64,000 nucleotides of DNA. Origin: Helicobacter mehlei (GTDB taxonomy: Bacteria; Campylobacterota; Campylobacteria; Campylobacterales; Helicobacteraceae). Below are positions 54,325 to 62,965 of this stretch, piece after piece. The notes under the pieces are model-generated. The model saw nothing but the letters and a program-made list of their open reading frames with translations. It made no database searches and was not told the DNA's origin. Where the stretch lies: the NCBI RefSeq assembly GCF_003660265.1, contig NZ_QXQP01000005.1:1-64000 (forward strand), given 5' to 3'. Made by a program: the position numbers and the translations under genes. Within the stretch, counting starts at the first letter, position 1. The number at the start of each line of letters is the position of its first letter.

Positions 54325-56481
54325 ATGCTCCGCTCTTTATGGTCTGGCGTTAATGGCATGCAAGCCCACCAAATCGCCCTAGATATTGAAAGTAATAACA
54401 TCGCCAATGTCAATACCACGGGTTTTAAGTATTCTCGGGCTTCCTTTGTGGATATGCTCTCTCAAGTTAAATTGATTGCCACCGCACCCTATAAAAATGG
54501 TCTAGCTGGGCAAAACGACTTTTCGGTAGGTTTGGGTGTTGGCGTGGATGCCACCACTAAGATTTTTTCGCAAGGCAACTTGCAAAATACCGATGTCAAA
54601 ACCGATCTAGCCATCCAAGGCGATGGGTTTTTTGTGATCAGCCCCGATCGGGGGGTGAATCGCAACTACACCCGTAGCGGGGAATTCCTCTTTGATGCAG
54701 AGGGCAACTTAGTTACCACAGGGGGGTATGTGGTGCAGGGTTGGGTGCGCGATCCCAAAGACATGGGCACTAAGGGCAGTGAAACGGACATGCTCAAGAT
54801 TGATAGCACCAAGCCCTTACAAAATATCCGCATCGATCCGGGCATGGTCATGCCTGCACGCGCCAGCACACGGGTGGCGATGCGCGCAAACTTGAATGCT
54901 GGGCGGCATGCCGAACAAGTGGCAAATGCCTTCATGCTTGATTCTTCTAGCAAAACCCCCTCAGATGGGGTCAAGCCACAATATGACTCTTCAACCAATC
55001 TTACACAAGTGGCTGAAGACATCGGTGCGCTTTATAATGAAGATGGAGATGCCTTCTTGCTCAATGAAGGGCAGGGTGTTTGGGTGAGCTATAAAAACGC
55101 TAGCATGAAAAAAGCCATCGTAGCCTCTAAAGGTAGCAACACTTTGGAGCTCAACGGGACTAAGATTTCTTTTACTAACGATTCGGCTGTTACACGTACC
55201 TCTTCTTTGAGTGCAGCTCAAAATGCGATCAATGCGGTTAAAGATAAAACCGGCGTTGAAGCTTATATTGATAATGGGCAATTGCGCTTAGAAAATAAAA
55301 ACAACTTGGAGGGCGATGAGCACATCAAAAATATCGTGGTTACCGGCAAGGGTACGGGGGCTTTTGCTAATTTTGCCAAAGGGGATCAAGACATCACTGC
55401 CTTTAGATACCGCTACACTAAGGGCATTGAAGCCGATTCGAGTATCGGGCAATTTAAAACTACCGATCAACTACGCGCCTTAATGCAACATGACGCTAAT
55501 ATTGTCAAAGATCCCAACATGAAAAAGAATTACAAGGATTCAACTGCTTCTGTAGCCGTTACCCTCAACAAATATGGCATGTTTGAGATCACCAACAAGG
55601 ACAATGGGAATGATAAAAAAGAAAACTTGAGCATTTTTGTTACCAACTACGCTTCAGATAAGGTAACCAAGAATGTCTTATTTGGCAAGACAATGGGTGC
55701 GCTTAACACTGCTTCTTTAATTGAGGGTGGGGTTTCAACCTCCACCTCTAAGCTCACCCACGCCATGCATGCTAGTAGCATTGATTTGGTAGATAGTTTG
55801 GGGACTAAGCACACTATGCGTTTAGAGTTTTATAAAAGCGGGGGGTCTGAATGGAAATTCCGCGTGATTGTGCCCGAACCGGCTGAGATTGTTGGCTCCT
55901 CGCCTGAGCGCCCCAATGTCTTTGAAGAGGGCGTGTTACACTTCAATAAAAACGGGAGCTTGGCGGGCATGAATCCGCCCGTGTTGCAATTTGATCCCAA
56001 AAATGGTTCGGATGCGCCCCAACGCATCACGCTCAGTCTTGGCACAGCCGGGGGCTTTGATGGAATCACCAGTGTGGATAAAATATCTGAAACCTATGCG
56101 ATCGAACAGAATGGCTATCAAGCTGGGGATTTAATGGATGTGCGCTTTAATAATGAGGGGGCGTTGTTGGGGGCTTTTAGCAATGGCAAAACCCTAGCCT
56201 TAGCACAGGTGGCTTTGGCTAGCTTTGCTAACGATGCGGGCTTACAAGCTGTGGGGGGGAGTGTATTTTCACAAACGGGCAACTCGGGGCAAGCCTCGAT
56301 AGGTGCGGCTGGCACGGGTAGACGCGGGAATGTCTCAGGCTCTAAGTTGGAATCGAGCAATGTGGATTTGAGTCGGAGCTTAACCAACTTAATTGTGGTG
56401 CAAAGAGGGTTTCAAGCCAACTCAAAGGCGGTTACCACCTCCGATCAAATTTTAAACACCTTGTTGAACCTCAAACAATAG
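54325..56481 (+). CDS. flgE: Flagellar hook protein FlgE
   Basis: Subunit of the flexible hook. The 718 residues equal the H. pylori FlgE length. The N-terminal rod/hook motif reads LRSLWSGVNGMQAHQIALDIESNNIANVNTTGFKYSRASF, and the C-terminus SKLESSNVDLSRSLTNLIVVQRGFQANSKAVTTSDQILNTLLNLKQ is the matching D0 coiled segment. The middle (about 170-520) is the variable surface domain, with its own HIT-like repeats. A sigma54 promoter is visible upstream; hypA follows after 8 bases. Confidence 0.97.
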   Translation: MLRSLWSGVNGMQAHQIALDIESNNIANVNTTGFKYSRASFVDMLSQVKLIATAPYKNGLAGQNDFSVGLGVGVDATTKIFSQGNLQNTDVKTDLAIQGDGFFVISPDRGVNRNYTRSGEFLFDAEGNLVTTGGYVVQGWVRDPKDMGTKGSETDMLKIDSTKPLQNIRIDPGMVMPARASTRVAMRANLNAGRHAEQVANAFMLDSSSKTPSDGVKPQYDSSTNLTQVAEDIGALYNEDGDAFLLNEGQGVWVSYKNASMKKAIVASKGSNTLELNGTKISFTNDSAVTRTSSLSAAQNAINAVKDKTGVEAYIDNGQLRLENKNNLEGDEHIKNIVVTGKGTGAFANFAKGDQDITAFRYRYTKGIEADSSIGQFKTTDQLRALMQHDANIVKDPNMKKNYKDSTASVAVTLNKYGMFEITNKDNGNDKKENLSIFVTNYASDKVTKNVLFGKTMGALNTASLIEGGVSTSTSKLTHAMHASSIDLVDSLGTKHTMRLEFYKSGGSEWKFRVIVPEPAEIVGSSPERPNVFEEGVLHFNKNGSLAGMNPPVLQFDPKNGSDAPQRITLSLGTAGGFDGITSVDKISETYAIEQNGYQAGDLMDVRFNNEGALLGAFSNGKTLALAQVALASFANDAGLQAVGGSVFSQTGNSGQASIGAAGTGRRGNVSGSKLESSNVDLSRSLTNLIVVQRGFQANSKAVTTSDQILNTLLNLKQ

Positions 56482-56489
56482 AGGCGTGT

Positions 56490-56837
56490 ATGCACGAATA
56501 TTCGGTGGTCTCCTCTTTGATGGACTTGTGCGCCACGCATGCCCAAAGACACCATGCCACTAAGGTAGAAAAGGTGGTGGTGAGCATTGGGGAGAGATGC
56601 GCGATGGACAAGCAACTTTTTATGAGTGCCTTTGAAACCTTTAAAGAAGAGTTACCCCTATGCCAAGAGGCGATTTTAGAGATTGTAGAGGAAAAGATCG
56701 AGCTTAGTTGCAAGGAATGTGGGGTTGTTTTTGTGCCCCAAGGTTTGGATTATGGGGTTTGTGTGCGTTGTGGGGGTCATAGCTTGGAGATCACCAAGGG
56801 GACAGAGATGAAACTCTTATCTTTGGAGATGGTGTGA
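56490..56837 (+). CDS. hypA: Nickel chaperone HypA
   Basis: Delivers nickel to hydrogenase and, in Helicobacter, also to urease. The 115-residue protein starts MHEYSVV (the His2 nickel site) and has a zinc site formed by CKECG and CVRCGG. The length and motifs are normal. It follows flgE, as in H. pylori (HP0870-HP0869), and its stop overlaps the next start. Urease genes lie outside the window. Confidence 0.94.
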   Translation: MHEYSVVSSLMDLCATHAQRHHATKVEKVVVSIGERCAMDKQLFMSAFETFKEELPLCQEAILEIVEEKIELSCKECGVVFVPQGLDYGVCVRCGGHSLEITKGTEMKLLSLEMV

Positions 56838-57412
56838 GTGACTCTATCTTTCAAGAATTTATCAAAAAAGCACCCATGATGAAGGAAAAATGGGAGGTCG
56901 TGCAACTCTTTGAGGAGGAACGCCAAAAATTCCAAGAGGAGTTGCGCTCTTACGAGCAAGAGATCGAACAGGCACGGGCGGTCTTAAAAAAATTGCGCGC
57001 GGAGGTGATGGAAACTAAGGAGAGCTTAAAGGACTTGCAAAAACGCCAAAAGGACAAAGAACAAGAAATGCAACAACTCAAAGAGGAGCTATTATCCCAT
57101 AGGGTCAAGCGCGATCTCTTGGTCTTAGAAAAAGACAAGGAATTTTTACAAGAGGATAGCCATGAACCCTTGCCCCAACCGGTGAGCTTGGTAGAGATTT
57201 ATCTTAAGGATCGCTCCGTAGCTAAAGCCCGCCCAGCCAAACGATTCTTTGGCGAGCAACTTTACCGCAAGTACCGCGTCTTGTTGCGTGAAAATCACAT
57301 GCTTAAAGACAAGCTTTTTAAGTTGGATTTAGAAAATAGCACCCTCAAGGTTGAACTCAGAGACATCAAAACCAAAGATTTTTTAAGTGAGAATGGATAT
57401 GTCGAGGAATAA
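56834..57412 (+). CDS. Coiled-coil protein of unknown function
   Basis: A 192-residue, highly charged protein with one long coiled coil (residues 15-105, EEERQKFQEELRSYEQEIEQARAVLKKL onward) and a second helical segment (145-185, YRKYRVLLRENHMLKDKLFKLDLENSTLKVELRD). No membrane segment or catalytic motif. It starts with GTG overlapping the hypA stop, with GGAGATGGT upstream. It lies between hypA and holA and may link them into one transcript. Family not recognised. Confidence 0.72.
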   Translation: MSDSIFQEFIKKAPMMKEKWEVVQLFEEERQKFQEELRSYEQEIEQARAVLKKLRAEVMETKESLKDLQKRQKDKEQEMQQLKEELLSHRVKRDLLVLEKDKEFLQEDSHEPLPQPVSLVEIYLKDRSVAKARPAKRFFGEQLYRKYRVLLRENHMLKDKLFKLDLENSTLKVELRDIKTKDFLSENGYVEE

Positions 57413-57423
57413 GGGGGATTGCC

Positions 57424-58407
57424 ATTTACCAGAAAGATTTAGAAGCCTATTTGAAGCGTGCCACCCCTAGGGCGGCTCTGTTATATGGGGAGTGGGCGTT
57501 TTATATCGAATACTACGCCCGCAAAATTGCTAAGGCTTACAGCCAAGCCCAAAAAAGCCAGTTTGATTTTGGGGATTATCGTTTCCAAGAAGTCTTGGAG
57601 GTCTTAAGCCAAGACTCCTTGTTTGCAACCGGGAATCTGGTGTGCCTGAGATTGGATAAAAAATTAGGGGCTAAAGAAATTCGTGCCCTCCTAGATACCC
57701 TAGCCTTGCACCCTAGAAATGCTTTGATCATCGAGTTCTACCAAGCCAAGGACAAGAGCACCTATGCCCAAGATTTTAAGCAATTTGCTACACAATTCAA
57801 ACACCCCAAGCTAGGCGATCACATCATCGATGTGCGTTTTTTTATGCCCAATTTAGACACCCTTTTAGAACTCTTGCAAGAAAAGGTGCATGCTTTGGGC
57901 TTGATTATTGACACGCAGGCTTTGCTCTTGCTCTTAGAGGTGCAAAATAACGATGTGCGGATCATCTACCAAGACTTAGAAAAATTAGCTTTGCTAGATA
58001 AGCCCATAGGGATCACAGAGGTGCAAGAACATGTCTATGGACTGATGGGAGCAGAAACCCAAGAACTCTTAGAAGCTTTGTTTGAAAAACCCAAAAAGGT
58101 CTTTGAAAGCTTTGCACGCTTGCAGGGGGTAGAGGAAATGGAACTCATTTGGGGATTGGAGCGTTATTTTTACCAACTCTTTTTGATCTTTGCCTATCTC
58201 AAGGGGCATAACAGCATGGACGCTAAGGAGATTTTAGGGTTCAACCCACCCCCAATGGTGCTCAAGCAACTTAGCCAGCGCGCCCAGCAGGTGCAGGATT
58301 ATCAGGGAGTGTTTGGTGGCTTGCGCACATGGCATATTGCCAGCATGCAGGGGCAAAAAGATGCCGGGTGGCATTTTTTAATTAAAGTGCAAGATTATAT
58401 CCGCTAG
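57424..58407 (+). CDS. holA: DNA polymerase III delta subunit HolA, probably AUU-initiated
   Basis: Clamp-loader delta subunit that opens the sliding clamp. Recognisable parts: [101 protein letters not shown] and [20 protein letters not shown], matching H. pylori HP1247. The family front YxKDLxxYLK is encoded here as [11 protein letters not shown], preceded by AAGGGGG six bases before ATT 57424. The first standard start, TTG 57451, would cut off nine of these conserved residues and has no ribosome site. I therefore place the start at ATT. Confidence 0.85.
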   Translation: MYQKDLEAYLKRATPRAALLYGEWAFYIEYYARKIAKAYSQAQKSQFDFGDYRFQEVLEVLSQDSLFATGNLVCLRLDKKLGAKEIRALLDTLALHPRNALIIEFYQAKDKSTYAQDFKQFATQFKHPKLGDHIIDVRFFMPNLDTLLELLQEKVHALGLIIDTQALLLLLEVQNNDVRIIYQDLEKLALLDKPIGITEVQEHVYGLMGAETQELLEALFEKPKKVFESFARLQGVEEMELIWGLERYFYQLFLIFAYLKGHNSMDAKEILGFNPPPMVLKQLSQRAQQVQDYQGVFGGLRTWHIASMQGQKDAGWHFLIKVQDYIR

Positions 58408-58425
58408 AATGGAGGATTAAGCCTT

Positions 58426-58450
58426 GCTCTTTTGTACCAACAAAAAGGGC
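58426..58450 (+). promoter_or_regulatory. Possible leader hairpin of the rpsF operon
   Basis: GCTCTTTTGT and ACAAAAAGGGC can pair (one bulge and a GU pair) around ACCA in the leader, 19 bases before the rpsF ATG. Many bacteria control this operon by S6-S18 binding to the leader RNA; whether this stem fits that motif is not established here. Confidence 0.3.
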
Positions 58451-58469
58451 ATTATCCAAAAGGAGAACT

Positions 58470-58883
58470 ATGAAACACTATGAGACAATGTTTATTCTCA
58501 AGCCCACCTTGGTAGAAGAGGAGATCAAAAACAAGCTTGTATTCTATCAAGATGTGATTAACAAACAGGGAGGCGTAATTGAGGCGACTCTAGATATGGG
58601 GCATCGGCATTTAGCCTATGAGATCAAAAAACAAAAACGGGGCTATTATTTTGTGATCTATTTTAAAGCCCAGCCCAAGGCGGTTTTAGAGCTTGAGAGA
58701 CTGTATCGGATCAATGAGGATGTGTTACGCTTTATCATCTTGAAATATGAGAGCAAAAAAGAGCAGAAGGCATGGCAAACCTTGGTAGATCGCACGCATA
58801 AAAAGCCTACTTATCAAAACAACACCTCCCATGAACAACCCAGCCATGCTGAATCGTCCAAGAATCAATCTTTAGATGTTTAA
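58470..58883 (+). CDS. rpsF: 30S ribosomal protein S6
   Basis: 137 residues beginning [19 protein letters not shown], with [24 protein letters not shown] and [20 protein letters not shown], all typical of bS6, which binds the central domain of 16S rRNA with S18. The C-terminal tail (residues 105-137) is polar and variable. AAAAGGAG precedes the ATG. The end overlaps the ssb start by 8 bases. Confidence 0.96.
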   Translation: MKHYETMFILKPTLVEEEIKNKLVFYQDVINKQGGVIEATLDMGHRHLAYEIKKQKRGYYFVIYFKAQPKAVLELERLYRINEDVLRFIILKYESKKEQKAWQTLVDRTHKKPTYQNNTSHEQPSHAESSKNQSLDV

Positions 58884-59328
58884 TAAGATCACGCTGGTGG
58901 GGCATTTGACGCGCGATGTAGAGTTGCGTCATACTCCCGGGGGCATGAGCGTGGGCAAAATAGGGATTGCCACAAACCATGTCTATAAACGCCAAGATGG
59001 GAGTAAAGCAGAGGAGACTTGTTTTATCGATGTGGATTTATTTGGGCGCACGGCGGAAGTGGCTGGCCAGTATCTTAACAAGGGCTCGAAGGTCTTGATT
59101 GAGGGGCGTTTGCGTTTGGATAGCTGGAACGATCAACAGGGCAATAAGCGTAGCAAGCATGTTGTGGTGGCTGAAAATTTGGTCATGCTAGATAGCAAAA
59201 AAGAGAGTGGGGGGCAAATGGGAGCCCACAATCAGAGTTACCCAAGCACGTCCCAAAAGACTTATTCCAAAGGGAGCGTGCCTGAAAAAGTGCCCGAAAT
59301 TGATGTCAATGATGATTTACCTTTTTAG
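58876..59328 (+). CDS. ssb: Single-stranded DNA-binding protein
   Basis: OB-fold SSB protecting single-stranded DNA in replication and repair. Seen: [75 protein letters not shown], a low-complexity linker and the acidic tip VNDDLPF that recruits partner proteins. At 150 residues it has a shorter linker than H. pylori Ssb. Overlaps rpsF. Confidence 0.96.
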   Translation: MFNKITLVGHLTRDVELRHTPGGMSVGKIGIATNHVYKRQDGSKAEETCFIDVDLFGRTAEVAGQYLNKGSKVLIEGRLRLDSWNDQQGNKRSKHVVVAENLVMLDSKKESGGQMGAHNQSYPSTSQKTYSKGSVPEKVPEIDVNDDLPF

Positions 59329-59353
59329 GTCATAATAACAACGAGGAGAAGAC

Positions 59354-59611
59354 ATGGAGAGAAAAAAGTATGCGAAGCGTTATTGCAAATACACAGAGGC
59401 CAAGATCGAGTTTATCGACTACAAAGACTTGGATCTGCTTAAGCATTCGCTATCAGAACGCTATAAAATCATGCCCCGCCGTTTGACGGGCAATAGCAAG
59501 AAGTGGCAGGAGAGGGTAGAGGTAGCTATTAAGCGCGCCCGACACATGGCGTTGATTCCCTATGTGGTGGATCGCAAGAAAGTTGTGGATAATCCCTTTA
59601 GGCTCGCCTAA
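59354..59611 (+). CDS. rpsR: 30S ribosomal protein S18
   Basis: An 85-residue basic protein: [68 protein letters not shown]. All are bS18 signatures; it pairs with S6 on the 30S platform. GAGGAGAAG precedes the ATG. Third gene of rpsF-ssb-rpsR. Confidence 0.97.
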   Translation: MERKKYAKRYCKYTEAKIEFIDYKDLDLLKHSLSERYKIMPRRLTGNSKKWQERVEVAIKRARHMALIPYVVDRKKVVDNPFRLA

Positions 59612-59651
59612 AATTATCCTAGAAAAAATCTATCGTAACAAGGAGTGAGCG

Positions 59652-60176
59652 ATGCGTATTAGTAAGTGGGTTTTGTTGGGTAGCCTCGCTGGGGCTTTGG
59701 TGGTTATTGGGTGTGGTGGTGAGCCTAAGTCTGGTGTGAGCAAGGAGAATAAGGCGTATAGTGCCGAAACGAAGGGCGCACCTAAATGGACATTCGGAGA
59801 TTTGAATGATGTTTCTAAGCACTACCCTAATTACTCGGGAGTGTTTTTAGGGCGTGGTGAGGAGGATATTGTAGGGGGTGTTAGTGGTGTGGATTATGCT
59901 ACAGAACAGGCTACCATGAAAGCCCGTGCCAATTTAGCCAGCAATCTAAAATCACAGCTCCACAAAGAAGTGCAATCTCATGAAGCGCGGGAGGGGCAGT
60001 CTTTGAACAAAACAAGTAGCATTGACATCTCTCAGATGGTCGATAAAGAGCTTGTGGCGACCAAACAACTTGCGCGGTGGGTTGGCAAAGACCATGTGTG
60101 GGTGTTGGTAGGGCTAGATAATGGCATCGTGGATAAAATCCGCTCAGAAATGGGGATGGAACCGGGTAAAAAGTAG
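59652..60176 (+). CDS. lpp20: Lipoprotein Lpp20
   Basis: Outer membrane lipoprotein of 174 residues. Signal MRISKWVLLGSLAGALVVIGC with lipidated Cys21, then KSGVSKENKAYSAETKGAPKW and the LPP20 domain: ATMKARANLASNLKSQLHKE, MVDKELVATKQLARWVGKDHVWVLVGLDNGIVDKIR. In H. pylori Lpp20 (HP1456) is a major surface-associated antigen. AAGGAG precedes the ATG. First gene of a three-gene envelope set. Confidence 0.95.
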   Translation: MRISKWVLLGSLAGALVVIGCGGEPKSGVSKENKAYSAETKGAPKWTFGDLNDVSKHYPNYSGVFLGRGEEDIVGGVSGVDYATEQATMKARANLASNLKSQLHKEVQSHEAREGQSLNKTSSIDISQMVDKELVATKQLARWVGKDHVWVLVGLDNGIVDKIRSEMGMEPGKK

Positions 60177-60179
60177 GCT

Positions 60180-60692
60180 GTGTTGAAGCCTTTGAGGCTG
60201 TTGGGGGGCTTTTTGTGCAGTGTTTTCTGCGCCTGTTTGGTGGATGCGCGCACTCCTAAGTGGGTTAGGCATTGCGATGAGGGTGCTCAAGTCCATCAAG
60301 GTCGGGTGGTGGCATGCGGTGTTGGAGACATCTTAGATGGGGATGTGGCTTATGCCGTTAGCATTGCTAGCGCGAGGGCTAAAGATAAATTGGCAGACTT
60401 TTCGCTTAAGAGCCAACAGCCCGCTTTGAGCGGGAAGTTCCATGTGGAGATTCGCAACACCAAGCTAGATGCTAGGTGGGTGGGTCAAGGACAAACTTAT
60501 GTCTTGCTCAGCATGGATTTAGAGGAGAACAAACAGGCTAAGATCACGCAAGAGCCAGAGACGGTGGACGATCTTGATAAACAAAGGGATCTTGCTCCCA
60601 AGGGTGTAGGGGTTTCTGAGACTCCTAAGAATACCGAAAAGATCGAACAAAAAGAGCAACCAAAACAGCAAAAACATGAGGGAGAAGAGTGA
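60180..60692 (+). CDS. Exported LPP20-domain protein
   Basis: A 170-residue exported protein with signal LRLLGGFLCSVFCACLVDA, then RTPKWVRHC and a compact LPP20-like domain (AYAVSIASARAKDKLADFSLKSQQPALSG, ARWVGQGQTYVLLSMDL), ending in a charged Lys/Glu/Gln tail. It starts with GTG 60180, or TTG one codon later, right after lpp20. The same gene follows lpp20 in H. pylori (HP1455). Role unknown; a partner of Lpp20 is likely. Confidence 0.8.
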   Translation: MLKPLRLLGGFLCSVFCACLVDARTPKWVRHCDEGAQVHQGRVVACGVGDILDGDVAYAVSIASARAKDKLADFSLKSQQPALSGKFHVEIRNTKLDARWVGQGQTYVLLSMDLEENKQAKITQEPETVDDLDKQRDLAPKGVGVSETPKNTEKIEQKEQPKQQKHEGEE

Positions 60693-61339
60693 AGATGACG
60701 CAGGATTTAAAAAAGGGTTTGAATAAAAAAGTATGGGCTTCTTGTATAGTGGGTGCGCTCATCTTGGCTGGTTGTGGGCAAGAGGTGAGCTATGTCTCCC
60801 AAAAGGATCAAGATTCTAAAAAGTATGCCACTGCTGGGCTGGATTACCAAGATATTGAATACGCCGCCAAGACAGCCGTTCAGTCCATGTTAGCTAGTGG
60901 GGAAATGCAAGAGCTTAAAGGTAAGCAGGTTATTGCCGTGTCTGATGTCTTGAATGACACCATGCAACACTTTGATACCGAGCAACTCACCCAAATGGTG
61001 ATCCAAACTTTAACCGATCAAGTTAAAGGCAAGTTTTATGTAACCAAAGCCATTGCTGGTAGTGGAGGTAGTGCCGATCACATGATTGGCAAGGTTAGAC
61101 AACTCCGCGACGATGAGGAATTTAACCAAGAGACCACCCAAGAAAAGGGCACACTCAGAGCTCCCGATCTCTCTTTGTCTGGCAAGGTGAGCCAAAGAAA
61201 CGCCCGCGTGAGTTCTAGCAAACAACGCATTGACTATATCTTTATCTTGACCATCACGAGCATTAAGAGCGGTTTGGTGGTGTGGAGTAGAGAATTCCCC
61301 ATTGTCAAGCTAGGGAGCAATAAATCAGTCTCGTGGTAG
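60689..61339 (+). CDS. LpoB-like lipoprotein (penicillin-binding protein activator type)
   Basis: A 216-residue lipoprotein: signal to LILAGC, a short linker, then a domain matching the LpoB fold (DIEYAAKTAVQSMLASGEM, DVLNDTMQHFDTEQLTQMVIQTLTDQ, DLSLSGKVSQRNARV, IFILTITSIKSGLVVWSREFPIVKL). LpoB proteins reach through peptidoglycan to stimulate penicillin-binding proteins. Starts at GTG 60689 or ATG 60695, overlapping the previous stop. Its end overlaps convergent ung by 15 bases. Confidence 0.82.
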   Translation: MKMTQDLKKGLNKKVWASCIVGALILAGCGQEVSYVSQKDQDSKKYATAGLDYQDIEYAAKTAVQSMLASGEMQELKGKQVIAVSDVLNDTMQHFDTEQLTQMVIQTLTDQVKGKFYVTKAIAGSGGSADHMIGKVRQLRDDEEFNQETTQEKGTLRAPDLSLSGKVSQRNARVSSSKQRIDYIFILTITSIKSGLVVWSREFPIVKLGSNKSVSW

Positions 61340-62071
61340 GGGGTCTGGTGCCCACTCCATCGGGATATTTTGGGCTTGCAAAAACTCTTGAGCCTTGTTA
61401 AAAACCCCACTACCTAAAAACAGGGGGGGGCGTGTTTGAGCGAGCGGGCTTGGGTGGGGAGCTGATAAAACCAAGTGCTGGGGATTAGGGCTTAAAAGCT
61501 TGATTTTTTCTTGTGCTACTTTACCCAAGAACATGAAAACTAGAGGGCGTTGCAAGGTGGAAAGTTGCCTTAAAACTTGGTCGGTAAAGGTCTCCCAACC
61601 TAAAGATTCATGAGACTTGGGTTTGTTTTTCTCCACGCTTAAAATCGCATTGAGCAGTAAGACACCCTGCCTAGCCCAACCTTGCAAGTTGCCATGGAGG
61701 CTGGGTGTAATATTTAAACTTGAGAATAATTCCTTATAAATATTTTGCAAACTCTTAGGGATGGGGGCAACTCTTGGCACGCTGAAGCTCAAACCCATAG
61801 CCAAAGGATATTCTTGGTCTTGGTGCATAAAAGTTCCCGGGTAAGGGTCTTGACCTAATAAAATGGTGTGTAAACACTCTAGGGGAGTGCATTCAAATGC
61901 CTTAAAAAGCTCGGTTGGCAAGGGAAAAACCCGCGTGTGTTTCATTTGAGCGATTTTAAGACTTTGCATGTAGTTTTGATTGAGCGTTTTAAACTCTGGA
62001 GTACTCACAATGGGCATGAGCAAATCGCACCATGCACTCTTTTTAAGACGCTCCAAGATGTGGAAGAGCAT
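61325..62071 (-). CDS. ung: Uracil-DNA glycosylase
   Basis: Removes uracil from DNA at the start of base excision repair. Motifs: LLGQDPYPG (water-activating Asp; the usual His after Tyr is Pro here), LLLNAILSVEKNKPKSHESLGWETFTD, VFMFLGKVAQ and the C-terminal loop APHPSPLA. Length 248, slightly above H. pylori. A run of eight C on the coding strand (61433-61440) lies near the end. Convergent with the LpoB-like gene, overlapping by 15 bases. Confidence 0.92.
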   Translation of the reverse strand: MLFHILERLKKSAWCDLLMPIVSTPEFKTLNQNYMQSLKIAQMKHTRVFPLPTELFKAFECTPLECLHTILLGQDPYPGTFMHQDQEYPLAMGLSFSVPRVAPIPKSLQNIYKELFSSLNITPSLHGNLQGWARQGVLLLNAILSVEKNKPKSHESLGWETFTDQVLRQLSTLQRPLVFMFLGKVAQEKIKLLSPNPQHLVLSAPHPSPLAQTRPPLFLGSGVFNKAQEFLQAQNIPMEWAPDPLPRD

Positions 62072-62259
62072 GCCAGCAACCTTATACGAACTAAGTCTTT
62101 ATACCGATTATAGCGTAGTTTAGTTAGATTGGCGGGGGACACACCATTTTGAAGCACTACATAAGGATTTTTGTTTAAATATCAGATCGTCTTTATCATC
62201 ATTTTTAGGGTTTTTGTGTTAAAATGAAGTGCTAGATTTATGAATAGAAGGGTTATAAG

Positions 62260-62946
62260 ATGAAAAAAGCTGGCTTGGAGTTGGATCGGAGCGTAAGAAC
62301 TAAAGGGCTCACACCTCTCTCTTTGTCCTTGTTGTCCTTGGGTTTGGTTGTGGGGATTGCCGGGTGTGGTTGGTTTAAAAGACCGGCCACCCAGTTGATT
62401 CCCCCCTCAGCCACCGGGTTGCAAGCCCCCATTTACCCGCCCACGACTTTTAACAACCGCCCTATGGCTACAAGACCCCCAGTAACGCTTCCACAGCCCC
62501 AAGTTGCCCAACCGACGACGCGCTTTGAAAATCCCGCCCAAAATGTTACACCCAATGTCGCCTCTAATAACGGTGCGGTAGGAGCAATTCCCAACACACC
62601 CATTCTCACGCCTACCAATGTAATTGAGATTAGCGCGGTGGGCATGGGTGTGGCCCCTGAATCCACGGTTTCGCCCTCCCAAGCCCTAGCCCTAGCCAAG
62701 AGAGCGGCCATTGTCGATGGTTACCGCCAATTGGGCGAAAAGATGTATGGGATTCGCGTCAATGCTACCGACACGGTGAAAGATATGATCTTGCAGAACT
62801 CTGTCATCAAAACCCGCGTGAATGCCTTGATCCGTAATGCCGAGATCACAGAGACCATTTATAAAGATGGGTTGTGTCAAGTGAGCATGGAGCTTAGATT
62901 AGATGGGCGCATTTGGTATAATGTCTTCAATAGTGCTAGAGGATAA
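62260..62946 (+). CDS. flgP: Flagellar lipoprotein FlgP
   Basis: A 228-residue lipoprotein: charged N-terminus, hydrophobic LSLSLLSLGLVVGIAGC with lipidated Cys, a Pro/Thr/Asn-rich linker (45-120) and an LPP20-type domain (SQALALAKRAAIVDGYRQLGEKMYGIRV and VIKTRVNALIRNAEI). In Campylobacter and H. pylori FlgP forms a disk or ring on the outer membrane around the motor. AAGGG precedes the ATG; TAAAAT at 62220-62225 may be its -10 box. It is followed by a lipoprotein and FadL-type gene, as in H. pylori HP0837-HP0839. Confidence 0.85.
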   Translation: MKKAGLELDRSVRTKGLTPLSLSLLSLGLVVGIAGCGWFKRPATQLIPPSATGLQAPIYPPTTFNNRPMATRPPVTLPQPQVAQPTTRFENPAQNVTPNVASNNGAVGAIPNTPILTPTNVIEISAVGMGVAPESTVSPSQALALAKRAAIVDGYRQLGEKMYGIRVNATDTVKDMILQNSVIKTRVNALIRNAEITETIYKDGLCQVSMELRLDGRIWYNVFNSARG

Positions 62947-62965
62947 TGGAATCGCGTAGTTTCTG

